A DNA stretch of 40,055 bases from the NCBI GenBank assembly GCA_009909085.1, contig JAAANX010000080.1:1-40055 (forward strand). Direction: 5' to 3'. How positions within the stretch are numbered: position 1 is the first letter of the stretch; each line of letters begins with the position of its first letter. This document shows, piece after piece, positions 8,413-19,112 of the stretch. The position numbers and the translations under genes were made by a program. The notes beneath the pieces are model-generated. The model was not told where the DNA came from. It saw only the letters and a program-made list of their open reading frames with translations, and made no database searches. Origin of the DNA: Cyanobacteria bacterium GSL.Bin1. GTDB taxonomy: Bacteria; Cyanobacteriota; Cyanobacteriia; Cyanobacteriales; Rubidibacteraceae.

Positions 8413-9645
8413 TTAATCACAGGGATCACCCAATAACAGAAATCGACACCCTGGCGATGGCTCATCTCTCAGTAAATTTTTAAGCTGAAAGCCTTCATAA
8501 ATGTTATCAATCTGGTCATCAGGGTCGTCAAAGCCACCAATCCTCAGTGCATCCTCACGGATTTCAAAATCGGCTGTCCCCTCTGCAATTTCACGTTCTG
8601 GAATGGTGATTAATGCTCTTTGAATCATCTCTTGGTCAGGAGGAAGCTGATTAAAGGTAACATCCACCCCTACTTGATTGACCCGCTGCGGAAAATCTTG
8701 CAAATTTTGGGCACTGCTGTATTTACTATGTAAAATCGTTGGGTCAAATATGGCTGGGGATGCAGCCAGATCCGCTGATTCATAGATCTGCTTCGGTTCC
8801 ACCGCACAGTATTGCTTTAACAGCTGTCCTTTATCGTTGGAGCCGCGACCATGAACGCCAACCACAAAACCATCACTGTCGAAAACCGGTCCACCACTCA
8901 TCCCAGGACGAGTATAGTCAAAGTAGAAAATACCATAACCATTCTGCCCTTGGTTGGGAGCCAATTTGCCCGTCAGAGGTCCCCAAACCAATCGTCGCTG
9001 CCGACGCTCGATTTGACCTCGGCACGCACCATCAGGTGTCCGCTCTTTTTCTGGATCGGGCCATCCTGAAACATAAACTCTCTCTCCCCAATCAACTTGT
9101 TCCGGATTGCCTAAAGAAGCCACGGGATAAGCTTGCTCACTTTCAAAACTAACAATCGCCAAATCCAGACCAGCGACTCGAGAGGGTAAATATCTTGAAT
9201 AGCAGCCAAATCTAATTAGGGGCTGCTGCTTTACCGTTCCCTCGAGAGGACAACCGCGACCATCGTTAACAGCTTTGACTTCATGAATCCGTCCATCACT
9301 GGTGCGAATCCCGTAGGCAAGATTCTCATCTAAGTGGCTTTGTTTAAAATTATGGGTCACGGTTAAAACAAAATATTGATTGTCTTGTTGAGCAATCAGT
9401 ACTCCAGACCCAGGATTCCATACACCCTCACTACTTTCATTCGCCAGCGGATTATTGCGATTGGCTTCTAAGTCTTGCAGTAAATCTTGAGTCAAAGCCG
9501 GTGCAATCAAAACGGTCGTTTGTCGAGCAATTGAATTAATTTGCTCAACGGTCAAGTTTGCCCAAGCTGGCGTTGCTGCTAAACAACTGGATACGATAAC
9601 TCCCCCCGTTTGGAAAAGAGTTCTGATGAGATGGTTAAGCTTCAT
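8413..9645 (-). CDS. Secreted trypsin-like serine protease
   Basis: 410 residues. A signal peptide of about 29 residues (ends AATPAWA) leads into a chymotrypsin-fold domain. The likely catalytic triad is His98 (VLTVTHNF), Asp161 (GLDLAIVSF) and Ser250 (RPGMSGGPVFD). No PDZ domain follows, unlike HtrA/DegP. The C-terminal 130 residues are a separate segment containing ITIPEREIAEGTADFEIRED and Cys near the end. It is probably periplasmic or extracellular. It lies 92 bp downstream of the COP23 gene on the same strand, and protease-COP23 proximity suggests a shared envelope role. Confidence 0.88.
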   Translation of the reverse strand: MKLNHLIRTLFQTGGVIVSSCLAATPAWANLTVEQINSIARQTTVLIAPALTQDLLQDLEANRNNPLANESSEGVWNPGSGVLIAQQDNQYFVLTVTHNFKQSHLDENLAYGIRTSDGRIHEVKAVNDGRGCPLEGTVKQQPLIRFGCYSRYLPSRVAGLDLAIVSFESEQAYPVASLGNPEQVDWGERVYVSGWPDPEKERTPDGACRGQIERRQRRLVWGPLTGKLAPNQGQNGYGIFYFDYTRPGMSGGPVFDSDGFVVGVHGRGSNDKGQLLKQYCAVEPKQIYESADLAASPAIFDPTILHSKYSSAQNLQDFPQRVNQVGVDVTFNQLPPDQEMIQRALITIPEREIAEGTADFEIREDALRIGGFDDPDDQIDNIYEGFQLKNLLRDEPSPGCRFLLLGDPCD

Positions 9646-9737
9646 TTTCTCTGTACTTTCGATGAGACTTGACTTTCGGTCTTCGAGGTTTTCAACAACA
9701 ACCTGATCAAGTGAGCACTTGCTTGAAGTTCGTTGAC

Positions 9738-10619
9738 CTATAGGTTCCGCAGTTCTTCTTCACTCGGCTTTTGAAGCTGCAATTGGTCTTCCTGGGAAGA
9801 GGTGTCAGCTTGACTCTCTTTATCAAGAAAGGGTCTGACATCAACAAAAGGAAAAGCTGTTGCTGCATCTTCGCTTTCATAGAGGGGGGAAACCCCAACC
9901 ACACCTGATCGATGCTGCATAAATTGCTGTAGCGTCTCAACTGGATCTTGTTGAGGTTTCAGGGTATAAATCAAGCCAATGCACTCACCCGGAACTAAAG
10001 CCGTACAAATGATATTCTGATTATTCATCCGACCAACGCCGATGTAGTTAAGCTGGCTCTTACGACGGTAATTTTCGAGGCGGTCGCTAACAATTTGACA
10101 GCGAGACAGGGGATCATAACCAGAACTGCTAAAGAAATTAGAACCCCAGCGAATCCATACTTCTGGATCGTCAGAACTTCCCTGGTATAAGGTTTGTGGA
10201 ACTTCATTTGAGAGATCACAAGAAAATCCACGCTCTGAGGCAAAGGCATTGGAGTTGTTTGGGGTTGACGTTGAAACGTTAGTCAGTGACAAGGCAAAAA
10301 AGTCCTTGGAACAGGTATCGATCTGACGATTTTCTACAGCCTGACCATTCTCTAATTCGGCTTTGATATCGTAAAGACAGTTGGGTTTCAGTTCAACTTG
10401 AAAGGATTCGCCATGAGGCAAAACGCGATCAGTCTCTAGGCTATTTAACCCCCAAACTTGAGAATCAGAAGCGGAAAGATAAAGTTGGACAACATCTTGA
10501 CCGGTCAAATTGCGAACTTGAAAGCTCCTCTGCGCTAAAGCTGGGTAGGTTGTTGCTGTTGTTGTAAGCAACGTCAAAGCGGCTGTCGCCGTCAGTTGTT
10601 GATATATTCCATTAAGCAT
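9738..10619 (-). CDS. Secreted COP23-domain protein
   Basis: 293 residues with a signal peptide ending TYPALA. Residues about 30-105 form a beta-sandwich-like domain (FQVRNLTGQDVVQLYLSASD, SLETDRVLPHGESFQV, NCLYDIKAELENGQ) of the sort found in bacterial exported proteins. Residues about 125-250 match the COP23 domain: GFSCDLS, VPQTLYQ, VWIRWGSNFF, GYDPLSRCQIVSDRLENY and IGVGRMNNQNIICTA. COP23 was described as a circadian-oscillating protein in cyanobacteria; its biochemical role is unknown. The fusion and the neighbouring protease suggest an extracytoplasmic function. Confidence 0.85.
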   Translation of the reverse strand: MLNGIYQQLTATAALTLLTTTATTYPALAQRSFQVRNLTGQDVVQLYLSASDSQVWGLNSLETDRVLPHGESFQVELKPNCLYDIKAELENGQAVENRQIDTCSKDFFALSLTNVSTSTPNNSNAFASERGFSCDLSNEVPQTLYQGSSDDPEVWIRWGSNFFSSSGYDPLSRCQIVSDRLENYRRKSQLNYIGVGRMNNQNIICTALVPGECIGLIYTLKPQQDPVETLQQFMQHRSGVVGVSPLYESEDAATAFPFVDVRPFLDKESQADTSSQEDQLQLQKPSEEELRNL

Positions 10620-10767
10620 AAAACTTTACCTCTCAAGTCTTATCCCCATTGAGAAAAATTAATTTGTTCTTCAGTCTGGCTCTTCTTAAGATTCATTGCT
10701 CCACAGTTGAAATCACATTAATTTAAGACATTTCTTTTTTACATTGGCTACGCTGCCAAGGGACACT

Positions 10768-11370
10768 TTAGAAATCAGGAGGCAACAGCACCTGACTAAT
10801 GGGAACAATGGTTCCATTATCAGCAAATAAAAGCGAAGTCACTTCTTTACCATCAACGATAAACTGCCGTGGCATTACTTTTGCCTCTTCGTTGATCCAA
10901 AATTCTTGGGAATTATTTTTACCCATACTAATGGTAACTGGCGCACCCGCGATCGTATTCACTCTACCGGGAATTTCTTCCGGTTCGATTGACTGAGCAA
11001 CTAAGTGATATTGCAACACTTTTTTTAAGTTCTCCGGTTGCATTAATTTCTGAGCTGTTTCATACGGTAAAGCATCAAACGCTTCATCAGTCGGGGCAAA
11101 AATAGTGATGGAACCTTCTTGCTTTAAGGTATTGGCTAAACCAGTTCTTTCTAGTTCAGAAGCGAGAGTCTCAAATTGATTATCTTGTTCCAGCATTTGA
11201 AGAACACTTAATTCTGTGTCATCTTGTTGCTCATAAGGAATATAGGCGGGACGTGACCAAACACTATAGGTATAACTATATTGAGCAAATATGGGAAAAC
11301 TAGCTAACAGGCTAATGCTCGCAAACCCTGCAAATCCTAATAAAACTCTAATGCCAAGTTTAGTATCCAT
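10768..11370 (-). CDS. Exported fasciclin-domain protein
   Basis: About 200 residues starting at MDTKLGIRV, where AGGA lies 6 bases upstream; the frame is open to 11406 but those codons precede the signal. The signal peptide ends at FPIFAQ. One FAS1 domain covers about residues 60-195, with ITIFAPTDEAFDALP (H1 region) and VLQYHLVAQSI (H2/YH motif). FAS1 proteins mediate adhesion at the cell surface. It sits between the porin and the COP23 gene, all minus strand. Confidence 0.9.
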   Translation of the reverse strand: MDTKLGIRVLLGFAGFASISLLASFPIFAQYSYTYSVWSRPAYIPYEQQDDTELSVLQMLEQDNQFETLASELERTGLANTLKQEGSITIFAPTDEAFDALPYETAQKLMQPENLKKVLQYHLVAQSIEPEEIPGRVNTIAGAPVTISMGKNNSQEFWINEEAKVMPRQFIVDGKEVTSLLFADNGTIVPISQVLLPPDF

Positions 11371-11406
11371 GTTTTTCCTGTTATCTATAAACGAATAATT
11401 AAACAA

Positions 11407-11728
11407 TTAATGTTGCGCTCTTTAATCCAATTTCAGTCTCCAAGAAGATAGGTATTTTATCTCTTAGTAAGGGAGAAAGCCCTGCAATACTTATATACAT
11501 CTGCTTCATTGTTTTATGCAGGTAATTTGAATCTTTCAGAAATCGAACCCAAAATTGAGTTAAGTTATTCTTGAAAAAGTAAATTGTTTTTGATAACATA
11601 CCTAGTTGGATTGTAGTAGAAAATTTCTTTACAGTAAAGATTTCAGCAATTAAACTTAAAATGGTATCAAAGCACACAATGCGTAAGCGTTTAATTTTTT
11701 AGCCTACTTACGTATAACTGCTTAAGAT
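11407..11728. other. Gap between porin and fasciclin genes
   Basis: AT-rich 320 bp. A minus-strand frame (11399-11677) encodes a 92-residue basic hydrophobic peptide without any family signature and reaching the fasciclin leader; I do not accept it as a gene. No clear terminator or operator seen. Confidence 0.4.
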
Positions 11729-13813
11729 CTAAAACCTGAAAGTCGTGCGAATTGTGCCGACATAGATGGTGTCATTATCGGCAATATGCCCAGGATTCGT
11801 GACAAAAAAGAAACCTGGTGTAATGTCAATATTGTCGTTCACTCGAAAGCGGTAGAAGAACTCAAAGTGAAGCGAAGTCGCTTCATCTTCTCTGCCAAAT
11901 TGTTCTGCAGTTCCTTCAGGTCGAAGAAAATCGTTATCTGGATCGCCATTTTCTACATCCCGTCTAAGAAAAGCTCGAGGATCGTTATCAGTCACTCTGA
12001 CTCGTTCTTCTTGACTAATAACTTGCTCGAAGAAAGGTACAGACTGTCCTGCCGTTGTCGGTCCAGCCTCAACTAGTTTAGGCGGCATCCCAAAGATAAA
12101 ACCAAACAAATCTCCTTCGCGACCAAACGGATCGGAAAAACCTAGGGAAATTTGATAAGTCAATGTATTACCAAAGGGTTTCTCGCCAGCGACTGCGCCA
12201 AGAGCTGGGTTGTCGGCATCAGGATCTCCAAATTCGGGAATTTCGTTAAGAAAGTTGGTAAACGTATATGCTGCTGACGCACCAACCGTCAAATTTTCGG
12301 CTGCAAGCCATTGGAAAGTTCCACCCACAGCATTAATTTGAGCTGGGAAATTTCCTAGATCGATTCCAGGACCGGGGAAAGCGTTTGACTGGTCGTTTGG
12401 AAGTCTGCCATCAGACCATAATCCAGCCGTTTCTGCATTAACGCTACCCGTGAAAGTGCCCAAGACTCCATCACTAGAGTAAGCATTAACGTAGGTTAAT
12501 CCCGTAACAATATCATTTGTAGGCTGCAGCAACAGCTGCACACCTAGAGCACTATGATCGGCTCCAGTGAACCCTCCTCCTTCTGGATCAGCACTATCTC
12601 TGGTTCCATAAGCGACTTGAAGGCGCAATGGGTCGGCAATTAGCCAATCAAAACCCACTCCTGCATCCATGGGTCCGCCAATTCTAAAAATCGGATTGAG
12701 TTGTCCAAATCGAGAAACGGAACCTCGTCCAATATCAAAGAAAGGAGAATTAGAAGTCAACACATTACTTAAAGCAAAGCCAAAAGGAGCAGCGTAAAAC
12801 GCAACTTGATCATCGAAAGCGGGAAAGCGATATTCTAGAAGATCCAAAAAGATTTCATTATCTAGATCAGCTTGATACCCAAACCGAGCCATATAAGTAT
12901 TTAATGACTCGGCATTCGTAAAACCACCATTGTCAAAATTGCCAGTTGCTAAAAGCAGTCGCAGGCGGTCTTGTCCTGTAAAAGAAGCCTGTAATCCTAA
13001 GCGTGCTAAATAGCCGAAAACCGGATTGGTCTCTGGGTCATCTGCAGTAGATATAAAAGAATCGCCTTCTCGAATGCCACAATTAACTATCTCAGTAGTC
13101 TCAGAATTTAGGGTTAAATTTAATAGTTCACATCCGCCAGGAGGATTTCCTCCAAAGGCATCGGCAAAGCCAAAGATGACCTCTCCACTCAATTTAGTTG
13201 TGGTGGAAAACTGATTGTCTTCTAAGAAAGTCAGACGATCTTCTAAGTTATCCACTCGCGCTTCTAAGGCAGCCAGTTCCGTTGCAAAGTCCTGGGAAAG
13301 ACGTTGTAGTTTGGCTAAGTCTTCTTCCGCCACTGTCTCTGTACCGCTACTAATAATTAATTCAATTTGCTCAATACAAGCGTTCAAACCCGCCGCAAAT
13401 TCATAACGAGTCAACGCGCGATCGCCGCGGAAGCTGCCATCGGGATAACCTTCCAGACAGCCATATCGTTCCACCAAGCTTCTTAGCGCTTCGTAAGCCC
13501 AATCATTGGGTTCGACATCTCGCAACTCAGAGACACCAGTGACTTGAGACATGAACGGGTTAGAAGACGGAATGGGCTCTAGTGACTGAAGCGGAGGGTT
13601 TATCTCATCTAGAGAGCGGTGAGCATTTGCTAGGGATTGTTGATCTTGGTCTGGAGAGCCTAACTCCTGTGGCAGGGGTTCTATGCTTCCGACTAGTTGT
13701 TCATATGTATATAAAGACTCCAATTCCTTCAAAGGTTTGGCCTGCACTGTTGTCGTGGTTAAGGCCAAAAATCCGACTCCGAAAAGAAAAACATATTGAG
13801 TTTTCATGGTCAA
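11729..13813 (-). CDS. Iron-uptake porin (SLH + OprB-like barrel)
   Basis: 694 residues, longer than many cyanobacterial relatives. A signal peptide (ends TTTVQA) is followed by an SLH domain at about residues 90-150 (VTGVSELRDVEPNDWAYEAL, GCLEGYPDGSFRGDRALTRYEF), a coiled-coil spacer (LAALEARVDNLEDRLTFLED), then a long OprB-type beta-barrel ending in an aromatic residue (TIRTTFRF), the usual outer-membrane signal. The SLH domain anchors to cell wall polymer and the barrel passes small solutes; relatives are linked to iron uptake. The annotated iron role is by family, not proven here. I see no convincing Fur box upstream. Confidence 0.9.
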   Translation of the reverse strand: MTMKTQYVFLFGVGFLALTTTTVQAKPLKELESLYTYEQLVGSIEPLPQELGSPDQDQQSLANAHRSLDEINPPLQSLEPIPSSNPFMSQVTGVSELRDVEPNDWAYEALRSLVERYGCLEGYPDGSFRGDRALTRYEFAAGLNACIEQIELIISSGTETVAEEDLAKLQRLSQDFATELAALEARVDNLEDRLTFLEDNQFSTTTKLSGEVIFGFADAFGGNPPGGCELLNLTLNSETTEIVNCGIREGDSFISTADDPETNPVFGYLARLGLQASFTGQDRLRLLLATGNFDNGGFTNAESLNTYMARFGYQADLDNEIFLDLLEYRFPAFDDQVAFYAAPFGFALSNVLTSNSPFFDIGRGSVSRFGQLNPIFRIGGPMDAGVGFDWLIADPLRLQVAYGTRDSADPEGGGFTGADHSALGVQLLLQPTNDIVTGLTYVNAYSSDGVLGTFTGSVNAETAGLWSDGRLPNDQSNAFPGPGIDLGNFPAQINAVGGTFQWLAAENLTVGASAAYTFTNFLNEIPEFGDPDADNPALGAVAGEKPFGNTLTYQISLGFSDPFGREGDLFGFIFGMPPKLVEAGPTTAGQSVPFFEQVISQEERVRVTDNDPRAFLRRDVENGDPDNDFLRPEGTAEQFGREDEATSLHFEFFYRFRVNDNIDITPGFFFVTNPGHIADNDTIYVGTIRTTFRF

Positions 13814-14544
13814 TCCTCACACTAAACACTATGAATCAAAAACTACAACTAGTACTTGACCCAGAAAATCGCGGCAGTTAGGAAACCTCTGAAATGATTG
13901 TGATGTCAAGATGTCAATAGATTCTAAAAATAATCACCGATCAAAATCAGTGTGGCAGTGTACGCAGAGTACTATTTTGGGATTTATAAAAATCAAAGAA
14001 TTGATCTAGCATCAACTCTATTAATCGAGATCAACTCTACCTAATTCTCCAGGAATTTACTTATTATTGTTGATTATCACTAGGTTGATCAATTAATTTT
14101 AATGAATAATTATTAAGATTAGTTAACAAAGTTGCGCGCTAAACTTTGATGAAGACTGCAAAATTAATTACTTTTTAAGGCAATCAACAGCGAATATTAT
14201 AACGGTAACATTAATGATATAGCTCTCGTTCACTAAAATAGTTATTATCTAAGACTGCTACCCTGGAAGCTCATAAACCCTTTTTAGACCAACGGTTTTA
14301 GCTTTCCTTAATTTTTGAGGAGGTTGCCCCGTAAAAACAAATCGTATGTCAGTATTTTATTTAGGTACCTAAGTGCCTAGCTATAAATGCGAAGATTTAA
14401 GTCAACCTATAAAGTTACATTCCAATCGTACTTAGCCTATATGACTATATGAGTTGAAGTGAACTGAATTTAGAGACGAATCCTGATCGCAATCAATGTA
14501 AAGGGACAACTGCCACAATTCAATAGTAAACATACTAAAGTGCA
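13814..14544. other. 731-bp divergent intergenic region
   Basis: AT-rich, between the divergent porin and kinase genes, so it holds both promoters. It contains a tandem 8-mer GATGTCAA (13902-13917) and a 10-bp direct repeat ATCAACTCTA (14011-14020 and 14030-14039). An AGGAGG at about 14319 is followed only by a very short frame. I see no supported gene; a small RNA is possible but unsupported. Confidence 0.5.
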
Positions 14545-16785
14545 ATGTTGGAAACAAAATTAGCTGGACGATATAAAATTCTTGAATACTTAGGTGAAGG
14601 GGGATTCGGTCAAACTTTTCTAGCCCTAGATGAGCAGTTGCCTGAATTTCCAAAATGTGTTGTTAAAAAACTCAAGCCTTTGTCAGTCGAGATGCTATCA
14701 ACTGCCAGGAAGTTATTTGATCGAGAAGCAAGATGTTTACAAAACTTGGGCAAGCACAAGCAAATTCCCCTACTTTTAGCATATTTTGAACAAGACCAAG
14801 AATTCTATTTGGTCGAAGAGTATGTCGAAGGTAACTCTTTAAATCAAGAATTACAGGATAGTAGGCAGTGGGATGAAACTGATGTTATTAGTTTTCTGCA
14901 AGAAATACTGTCAATCCTCCAATTTATTCATTCACAAAATGTTATCCATCGCGATATCAAACCTTCTAATATCATCAGGCGTAAACAAGATAAGAAATTA
15001 GTTTTAATTGACTTTGGAGCTGTCAAACAACTCAATAACCCTGAATCAACGGTTCAGGAAAACTCCCATCATACAATTGGCATCAGTACAGAAGGTTATA
15101 CCCCAAATGAACAATTGCGAGGATACCCAACATTTAGCAGTGATATTTATGCCTTGGGAATGACTGCGATCCAAGCTGCAACAGGACTGTCACCAAGTGA
15201 GTTCTCAAGAGATTTTGATCCAGCTACGGGTCACATCAGATGGCGTCAGTATGCATCCATTAGCGAACCATTAGCTGCTATTTTGGATAAAATGACGTGT
15301 CCTGACTGGAGAAAACGCTACCATAGTGCAGATGAAATCCTCACCGATCTAGGAAGTTTTCTTGCCAAAGCCAATAAAGTGAGTAAGACAGAAACTCACC
15401 AAAGTGTCCCAGATTCTACATTTGTCAGTGTAGGACCCAGCGAAAGCACTTCAAGCAGTGTTGAATCGTCTCAAAAATCACCATCTAGACGCTTGCCAGG
15501 ACAAAGGTGGCGGCGCTTCGCTAACCTGCGTTTAGCTCTCCTCACACTAACGGTATTCGCGATTGGACTTGGGATTATTGAGTTGATTCGTCCCACAATT
15601 CGTCCGCTATATCGCATCCATCAAGCCAATGAACTGCTACGGTTAAACCAACCGCAAGAGGCTCTCGATAACTTTCAAGAAGTTATCGAACTGGATGCTG
15701 ATAACTTAAAGGCTTGGCAAGGAAGAGGAGATGCCCTGCGTCGTTTAGAACGCAATGAAGCAGCCATTATCGCCTATGATAGAGCGCTTCAATTTGAATC
15801 CAACAATAGCAAAATTCTTTCTAAAAAAGGCTGGGCGCTCTATGAGCAAAAGGCCTATGATCAATCCTTATCGATGCAGGAAAAAGCGTTAGAGATTGAC
15901 CCCAATAATGCTAGTGCCTGGAGCGGCAAAGGAATTGCTTTAATTGGGTTGCAGCGCTATGAAGAAGCCCTCACCGCTTTTAATCAAGCTCAGCGGCTAA
16001 AGCCACAAGAGCCAAAAATCTGGCTCAATAAAGCTTTGGCGCTTGAATATCTGCAACGCCCTCGAGCAGTGGAAGAGGTTTATGAAGAAGCACTGACAGC
16101 ATATGATGATTTTCTTAGAGTTAAGCCGAATGATCCAGTAGCTTGGGTGGACCGAGGGGAAGTGTTAAGGAAATTAAATCGCTATCAAGAAGCACTGAAT
16201 TCCTATGAAAAGGCAATAGAGGTTAAGCCAAATTTTCATTCCGCTTGGCAAGGTAAGGGAATTACTCATTTTTTCCGGGGAGAGTATGAACAGGCACTCA
16301 ATGCTTATGATCAAGCCCTTGATATTAATCCCAAAACTTATTTGGTTTGGCATAACCGAGGCTCTTTGCTCGCTGAGGGGATGAATGATCTCGAAGCAGC
16401 GATTCAATCTTTTGACGAAGCCCTTGATATTAACCCCAGTTTTTATCATGCTTGGCGGGATAAGGGATTTGCGCTGAGTAACTTAGCTCGACCCCAAAAA
16501 GCGATCGCTGCCTTTGACGAAGCCCTAGAAATTCAGCCCAACGATCATAAATCTTGGGTGGGTCGCGGGATTGTTCTCACGGAACTGGAACGTTACCAAG
16601 AAGCGTTAGCAGCCGTTAATCAAGCTGCAAAAATTGAACCTAATGATCCTTTGGTGTGGGTTAATCAAGGGTCAGTTTTAGAACAAATGGGACGGCGGCA
16701 AGAAGCAATCACAGCATATGAAAAAGCCTTAGAACTTAATCCCAGGTTCCGACCTGCTACTCAAGGGTTAGAACGCTTGCGCTAG
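14545..16785 (+). CDS. Ser/Thr protein kinase with C-terminal TPR array
   Basis: 746 residues. A PknB-like kinase domain spans about 1-275: glycine loop LGEGGFGQTF, Lys41, HRDIKPSN (135-142) and DFG (156-158), all intact, so it should be active. A basic Ser-rich linker leads to one membrane segment at about residues 328-348 (LALLTLTVFAIGLGIIELI). At least ten TPR units follow (about 360-746), for example AWQGRGDALRRLERNEAAII and AWSGKGIALIGLQRYEEALT. Topology suggests a cytoplasmic kinase and a periplasmic TPR sensor or scaffold. This fusion is recurrent in cyanobacteria. The target is unknown. Confidence 0.93.
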   Translation: MLETKLAGRYKILEYLGEGGFGQTFLALDEQLPEFPKCVVKKLKPLSVEMLSTARKLFDREARCLQNLGKHKQIPLLLAYFEQDQEFYLVEEYVEGNSLNQELQDSRQWDETDVISFLQEILSILQFIHSQNVIHRDIKPSNIIRRKQDKKLVLIDFGAVKQLNNPESTVQENSHHTIGISTEGYTPNEQLRGYPTFSSDIYALGMTAIQAATGLSPSEFSRDFDPATGHIRWRQYASISEPLAAILDKMTCPDWRKRYHSADEILTDLGSFLAKANKVSKTETHQSVPDSTFVSVGPSESTSSSVESSQKSPSRRLPGQRWRRFANLRLALLTLTVFAIGLGIIELIRPTIRPLYRIHQANELLRLNQPQEALDNFQEVIELDADNLKAWQGRGDALRRLERNEAAIIAYDRALQFESNNSKILSKKGWALYEQKAYDQSLSMQEKALEIDPNNASAWSGKGIALIGLQRYEEALTAFNQAQRLKPQEPKIWLNKALALEYLQRPRAVEEVYEEALTAYDDFLRVKPNDPVAWVDRGEVLRKLNRYQEALNSYEKAIEVKPNFHSAWQGKGITHFFRGEYEQALNAYDQALDINPKTYLVWHNRGSLLAEGMNDLEAAIQSFDEALDINPSFYHAWRDKGFALSNLARPQKAIAAFDEALEIQPNDHKSWVGRGIVLTELERYQEALAAVNQAAKIEPNDPLVWVNQGSVLEQMGRRQEAITAYEKALELNPRFRPATQGLERLR

Positions 16786-16862
16786 CTCGACTCTGGTCTT
16801 TTTTATGGTTTAGGACGTAAATCATCAACCTCTTCCCTGAATCGGGAGAAGAAAAGAAGTTC

Positions 16863-17348
16863 ATGTCCCCAATGTATAATGATTTTCTGATTCGTTCTTG
16901 GGAAACTCGCGATCGCGCACCCGTTTCCACTCTCATTGCCCAAGTTTTAGCCGAATATGGACTCCCTTGGGATGAAACCGACGCGGATCAAGATGTGGTA
17001 AAAGTCGAACAGTTCTACCAAGAAACCGGCGGTGAATTTTGGGTGGTGGAACGGGATGGAAAGCTGGTGGGAACAGCCGGGTATTATCCGATTTTTCGCG
17101 GGAAAAATGCCGTAGAAATTCGGAAAATGTATCTGTTACCCGAAGTGAGGGGGAAAGGGTTAGGACGTTTTTTATTACAAGAATTAGAACGCGCGATCGC
17201 GCAACGGAATTATCAAGAAATTTGGCTGGAAACGGCTAGTGTCCTCACTGAAGCGATCCAACTTTATGAAAAATCTGGCTACCAGGCTGCAGAAGGGGTA
17301 GAAACCGCTCGCTGCGATCGCGTTTATCGCAAATTATTGCTTGCCTAA
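16863..17348 (+). CDS. GNAT-family N-acetyltransferase
   Basis: 161 residues with the GNAT fold. Motif A/acetyl-CoA loop is [14 protein letters not shown], preceded by strand IRKMYLLP and followed by [20 protein letters not shown]. The acceptor substrate cannot be inferred. Its last 15 bases overlap the end of the convergent lysC gene (17334-17348). Confidence 0.88.
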   Translation: MSPMYNDFLIRSWETRDRAPVSTLIAQVLAEYGLPWDETDADQDVVKVEQFYQETGGEFWVVERDGKLVGTAGYYPIFRGKNAVEIRKMYLLPEVRGKGLGRFLLQELERAIAQRNYQEIWLETASVLTEAIQLYEKSGYQAAEGVETARCDRVYRKLLLA

Positions 17349-19112
17349 ATGAAAGACTTTATGAATCACTCGCAGTGCGGTTTCGCCTTGGGCTTGAGCG
17401 ACAACACAACTGATCTTAATTTCAGAAGTGGTAATCATTTGAATATTAATTTTTTCTTGGGCTAACGCGGAAAACATTTTGGCAGCAACCCCAGGATTAC
17501 CGACCATTCCTGCACCAACTAAACTAACTTTGGCAATCTCCTTGTCTATAAGGATATCCTGTGCCCCAATTTCAGGAAGTAACTCGTCTAAAGTTTTTTC
17601 GGTTAGTTCCACATCGGCGCGTGACACGGTAAAGGCAATGTCGCGACTGGGAATCTCGTTAACAAGGCGCGATCGCTGCGACTGAATAATCATATCCACA
17701 CTGATGTGTTCTTCGGCTAAGCGACCAAAGATTTTCGCTGCCCGCCCTGGATAGTCAGGAACATGACGAATGGCAACTTGCGCTTGATTCATATCTAACG
17801 CCACCCCTCGCACCGGCGGATGGTCATTTTTTTGGGCATGGGGAGAAACGGGAGAACTATTGAGACCAAAGGCATCACAAAGGGCATTCACTGCCCGATC
17901 ACCCTCTGCTTCCTCAATTACACAGCCCACTTTCACTTCCGAGGTAGAAATCATCCGAATATTAACATTTGCCTCTGCAAGCGTGTTAAACATTTGGGCA
18001 GCAATCCCCGGACGACCAATCATTCCCGCACCGGTGATGGCAACTGTGGCAATTTTGGGCTTGGTCATCACTTCTGCTTCATTGGTTTGATTAGAAGAGC
18101 GCAGAGAAGGCGCGATCGCGCTGGCAACGGCTTCTGCAGTCTTGACCACATCCCGCTGTACTGTAAAGGCAATATCATTCGTATTCCCTTCATGAATCGA
18201 CTGAATAATTAAATCCACATCCACATCTTGGCTGGCAATTTCACCAAATAATTTCCCAGCAATCCCCGGTGAATCAGGAACTCTTAATAGCGCCACTTGT
18301 CCTTGTGAGGTGTCGAGTTGGACGCTATCCACAGCTTTACCAATTTCGAGTCCGGATAAAGAACGAGGTTGGGCAAGGGGAGAAAGGACTTTGGTGCCCG
18401 GTTCATCACTCCAACTGGAACGAACCACTAACGTTAGCCCATAGTTACGGGCAATTTCCACTGCCCGCGGATGCAACACCTTTGCCCCTAAACTGGCTAA
18501 TTCCAGCATTTCATCGCAGGTAATTTCTGACATGAGAGTGGCTTCTGGAACGACCCGAGGGTCAGTGGTTAAAATCCCAGGGACATCAGTATAAATTTCA
18601 CAATAATCCGCTTGCAGAGAGGCAGCTAGGGCAACAGCAGACGTATCGGAACCGCCTCGACCGAGGGTGGTAATTTCTAAATCTTCACTACTGCTAATCC
18701 CTTGAAAGCCGGCAACCACCACCACTTCTCCTTTGTCTAAATGTCGTTGGACCCGATGCGGCTTAATTTCTAAAATGCGGGCGCGACTGTGGGAGGTTTC
18801 CGTTACAATTCCCACTTGTGCCCCTGTTAACGATAAAGCCGGTTGTCCTAACTCTTGCAGTGCCATACTCAGAAGCGCGATCGAAACCTGCTCTCCAGTT
18901 GAAAGCAACATATCCATTTCGCGGCGGCTAGGATGAGTGGAAACTTGTTGCGCGAGACTGACGAGTTCATCGGTGGTTTTGCCCATCGCTGAAACCACGA
19001 CAACGACTTGTTTTCCTTGCTGCGCTGTTTCATAAACCCGTTGCGCTACTTTTTGAATCCGCTCTACTGAACCTACCGATGTCCCGCCAAACTTTTGCAC
19101 AACCAAGGTCAT
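17334..19112 (-). CDS. lysC: Aspartate kinase with four ACT domains
   Basis: 592 residues. It phosphorylates L-aspartate, the first step to lysine, threonine, methionine and diaminopimelate. The catalytic domain covers about residues 1-250 ([36 protein letters not shown]). Two tandem ACT pairs follow: [10 protein letters not shown]...[10 protein letters not shown] and [14 protein letters not shown]...[12 protein letters not shown], then [10 protein letters not shown]...RDIAFTV and [14 protein letters not shown]...[12 protein letters not shown]. Four ACT domains are the cyanobacterial form, giving allosteric control by lysine and threonine. It is monocistronic. Confidence 0.97.
   Translation of the reverse strand: MTLVVQKFGGTSVGSVERIQKVAQRVYETAQQGKQVVVVVSAMGKTTDELVSLAQQVSTHPSRREMDMLLSTGEQVSIALLSMALQELGQPALSLTGAQVGIVTETSHSRARILEIKPHRVQRHLDKGEVVVVAGFQGISSSEDLEITTLGRGGSDTSAVALAASLQADYCEIYTDVPGILTTDPRVVPEATLMSEITCDEMLELASLGAKVLHPRAVEIARNYGLTLVVRSSWSDEPGTKVLSPLAQPRSLSGLEIGKAVDSVQLDTSQGQVALLRVPDSPGIAGKLFGEIASQDVDVDLIIQSIHEGNTNDIAFTVQRDVVKTAEAVASAIAPSLRSSNQTNEAEVMTKPKIATVAITGAGMIGRPGIAAQMFNTLAEANVNIRMISTSEVKVGCVIEEAEGDRAVNALCDAFGLNSSPVSPHAQKNDHPPVRGVALDMNQAQVAIRHVPDYPGRAAKIFGRLAEEHISVDMIIQSQRSRLVNEIPSRDIAFTVSRADVELTEKTLDELLPEIGAQDILIDKEIAKVSLVGAGMVGNPGVAAKMFSALAQEKINIQMITTSEIKISCVVAQAQGETALRVIHKVFHLGKQ

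Noticed and set aside
11399-11677. 92-residue minus-strand frame between porin and fasciclin genes
   Set aside because: No recognisable motif or ribosome binding site; runs into the fasciclin leader; AT-rich chance frame more likely.
13814-14544. Fur box for the iron porin
   Set aside because: TTGATTATCACTAGG gives only a weak half match to the Fur consensus.
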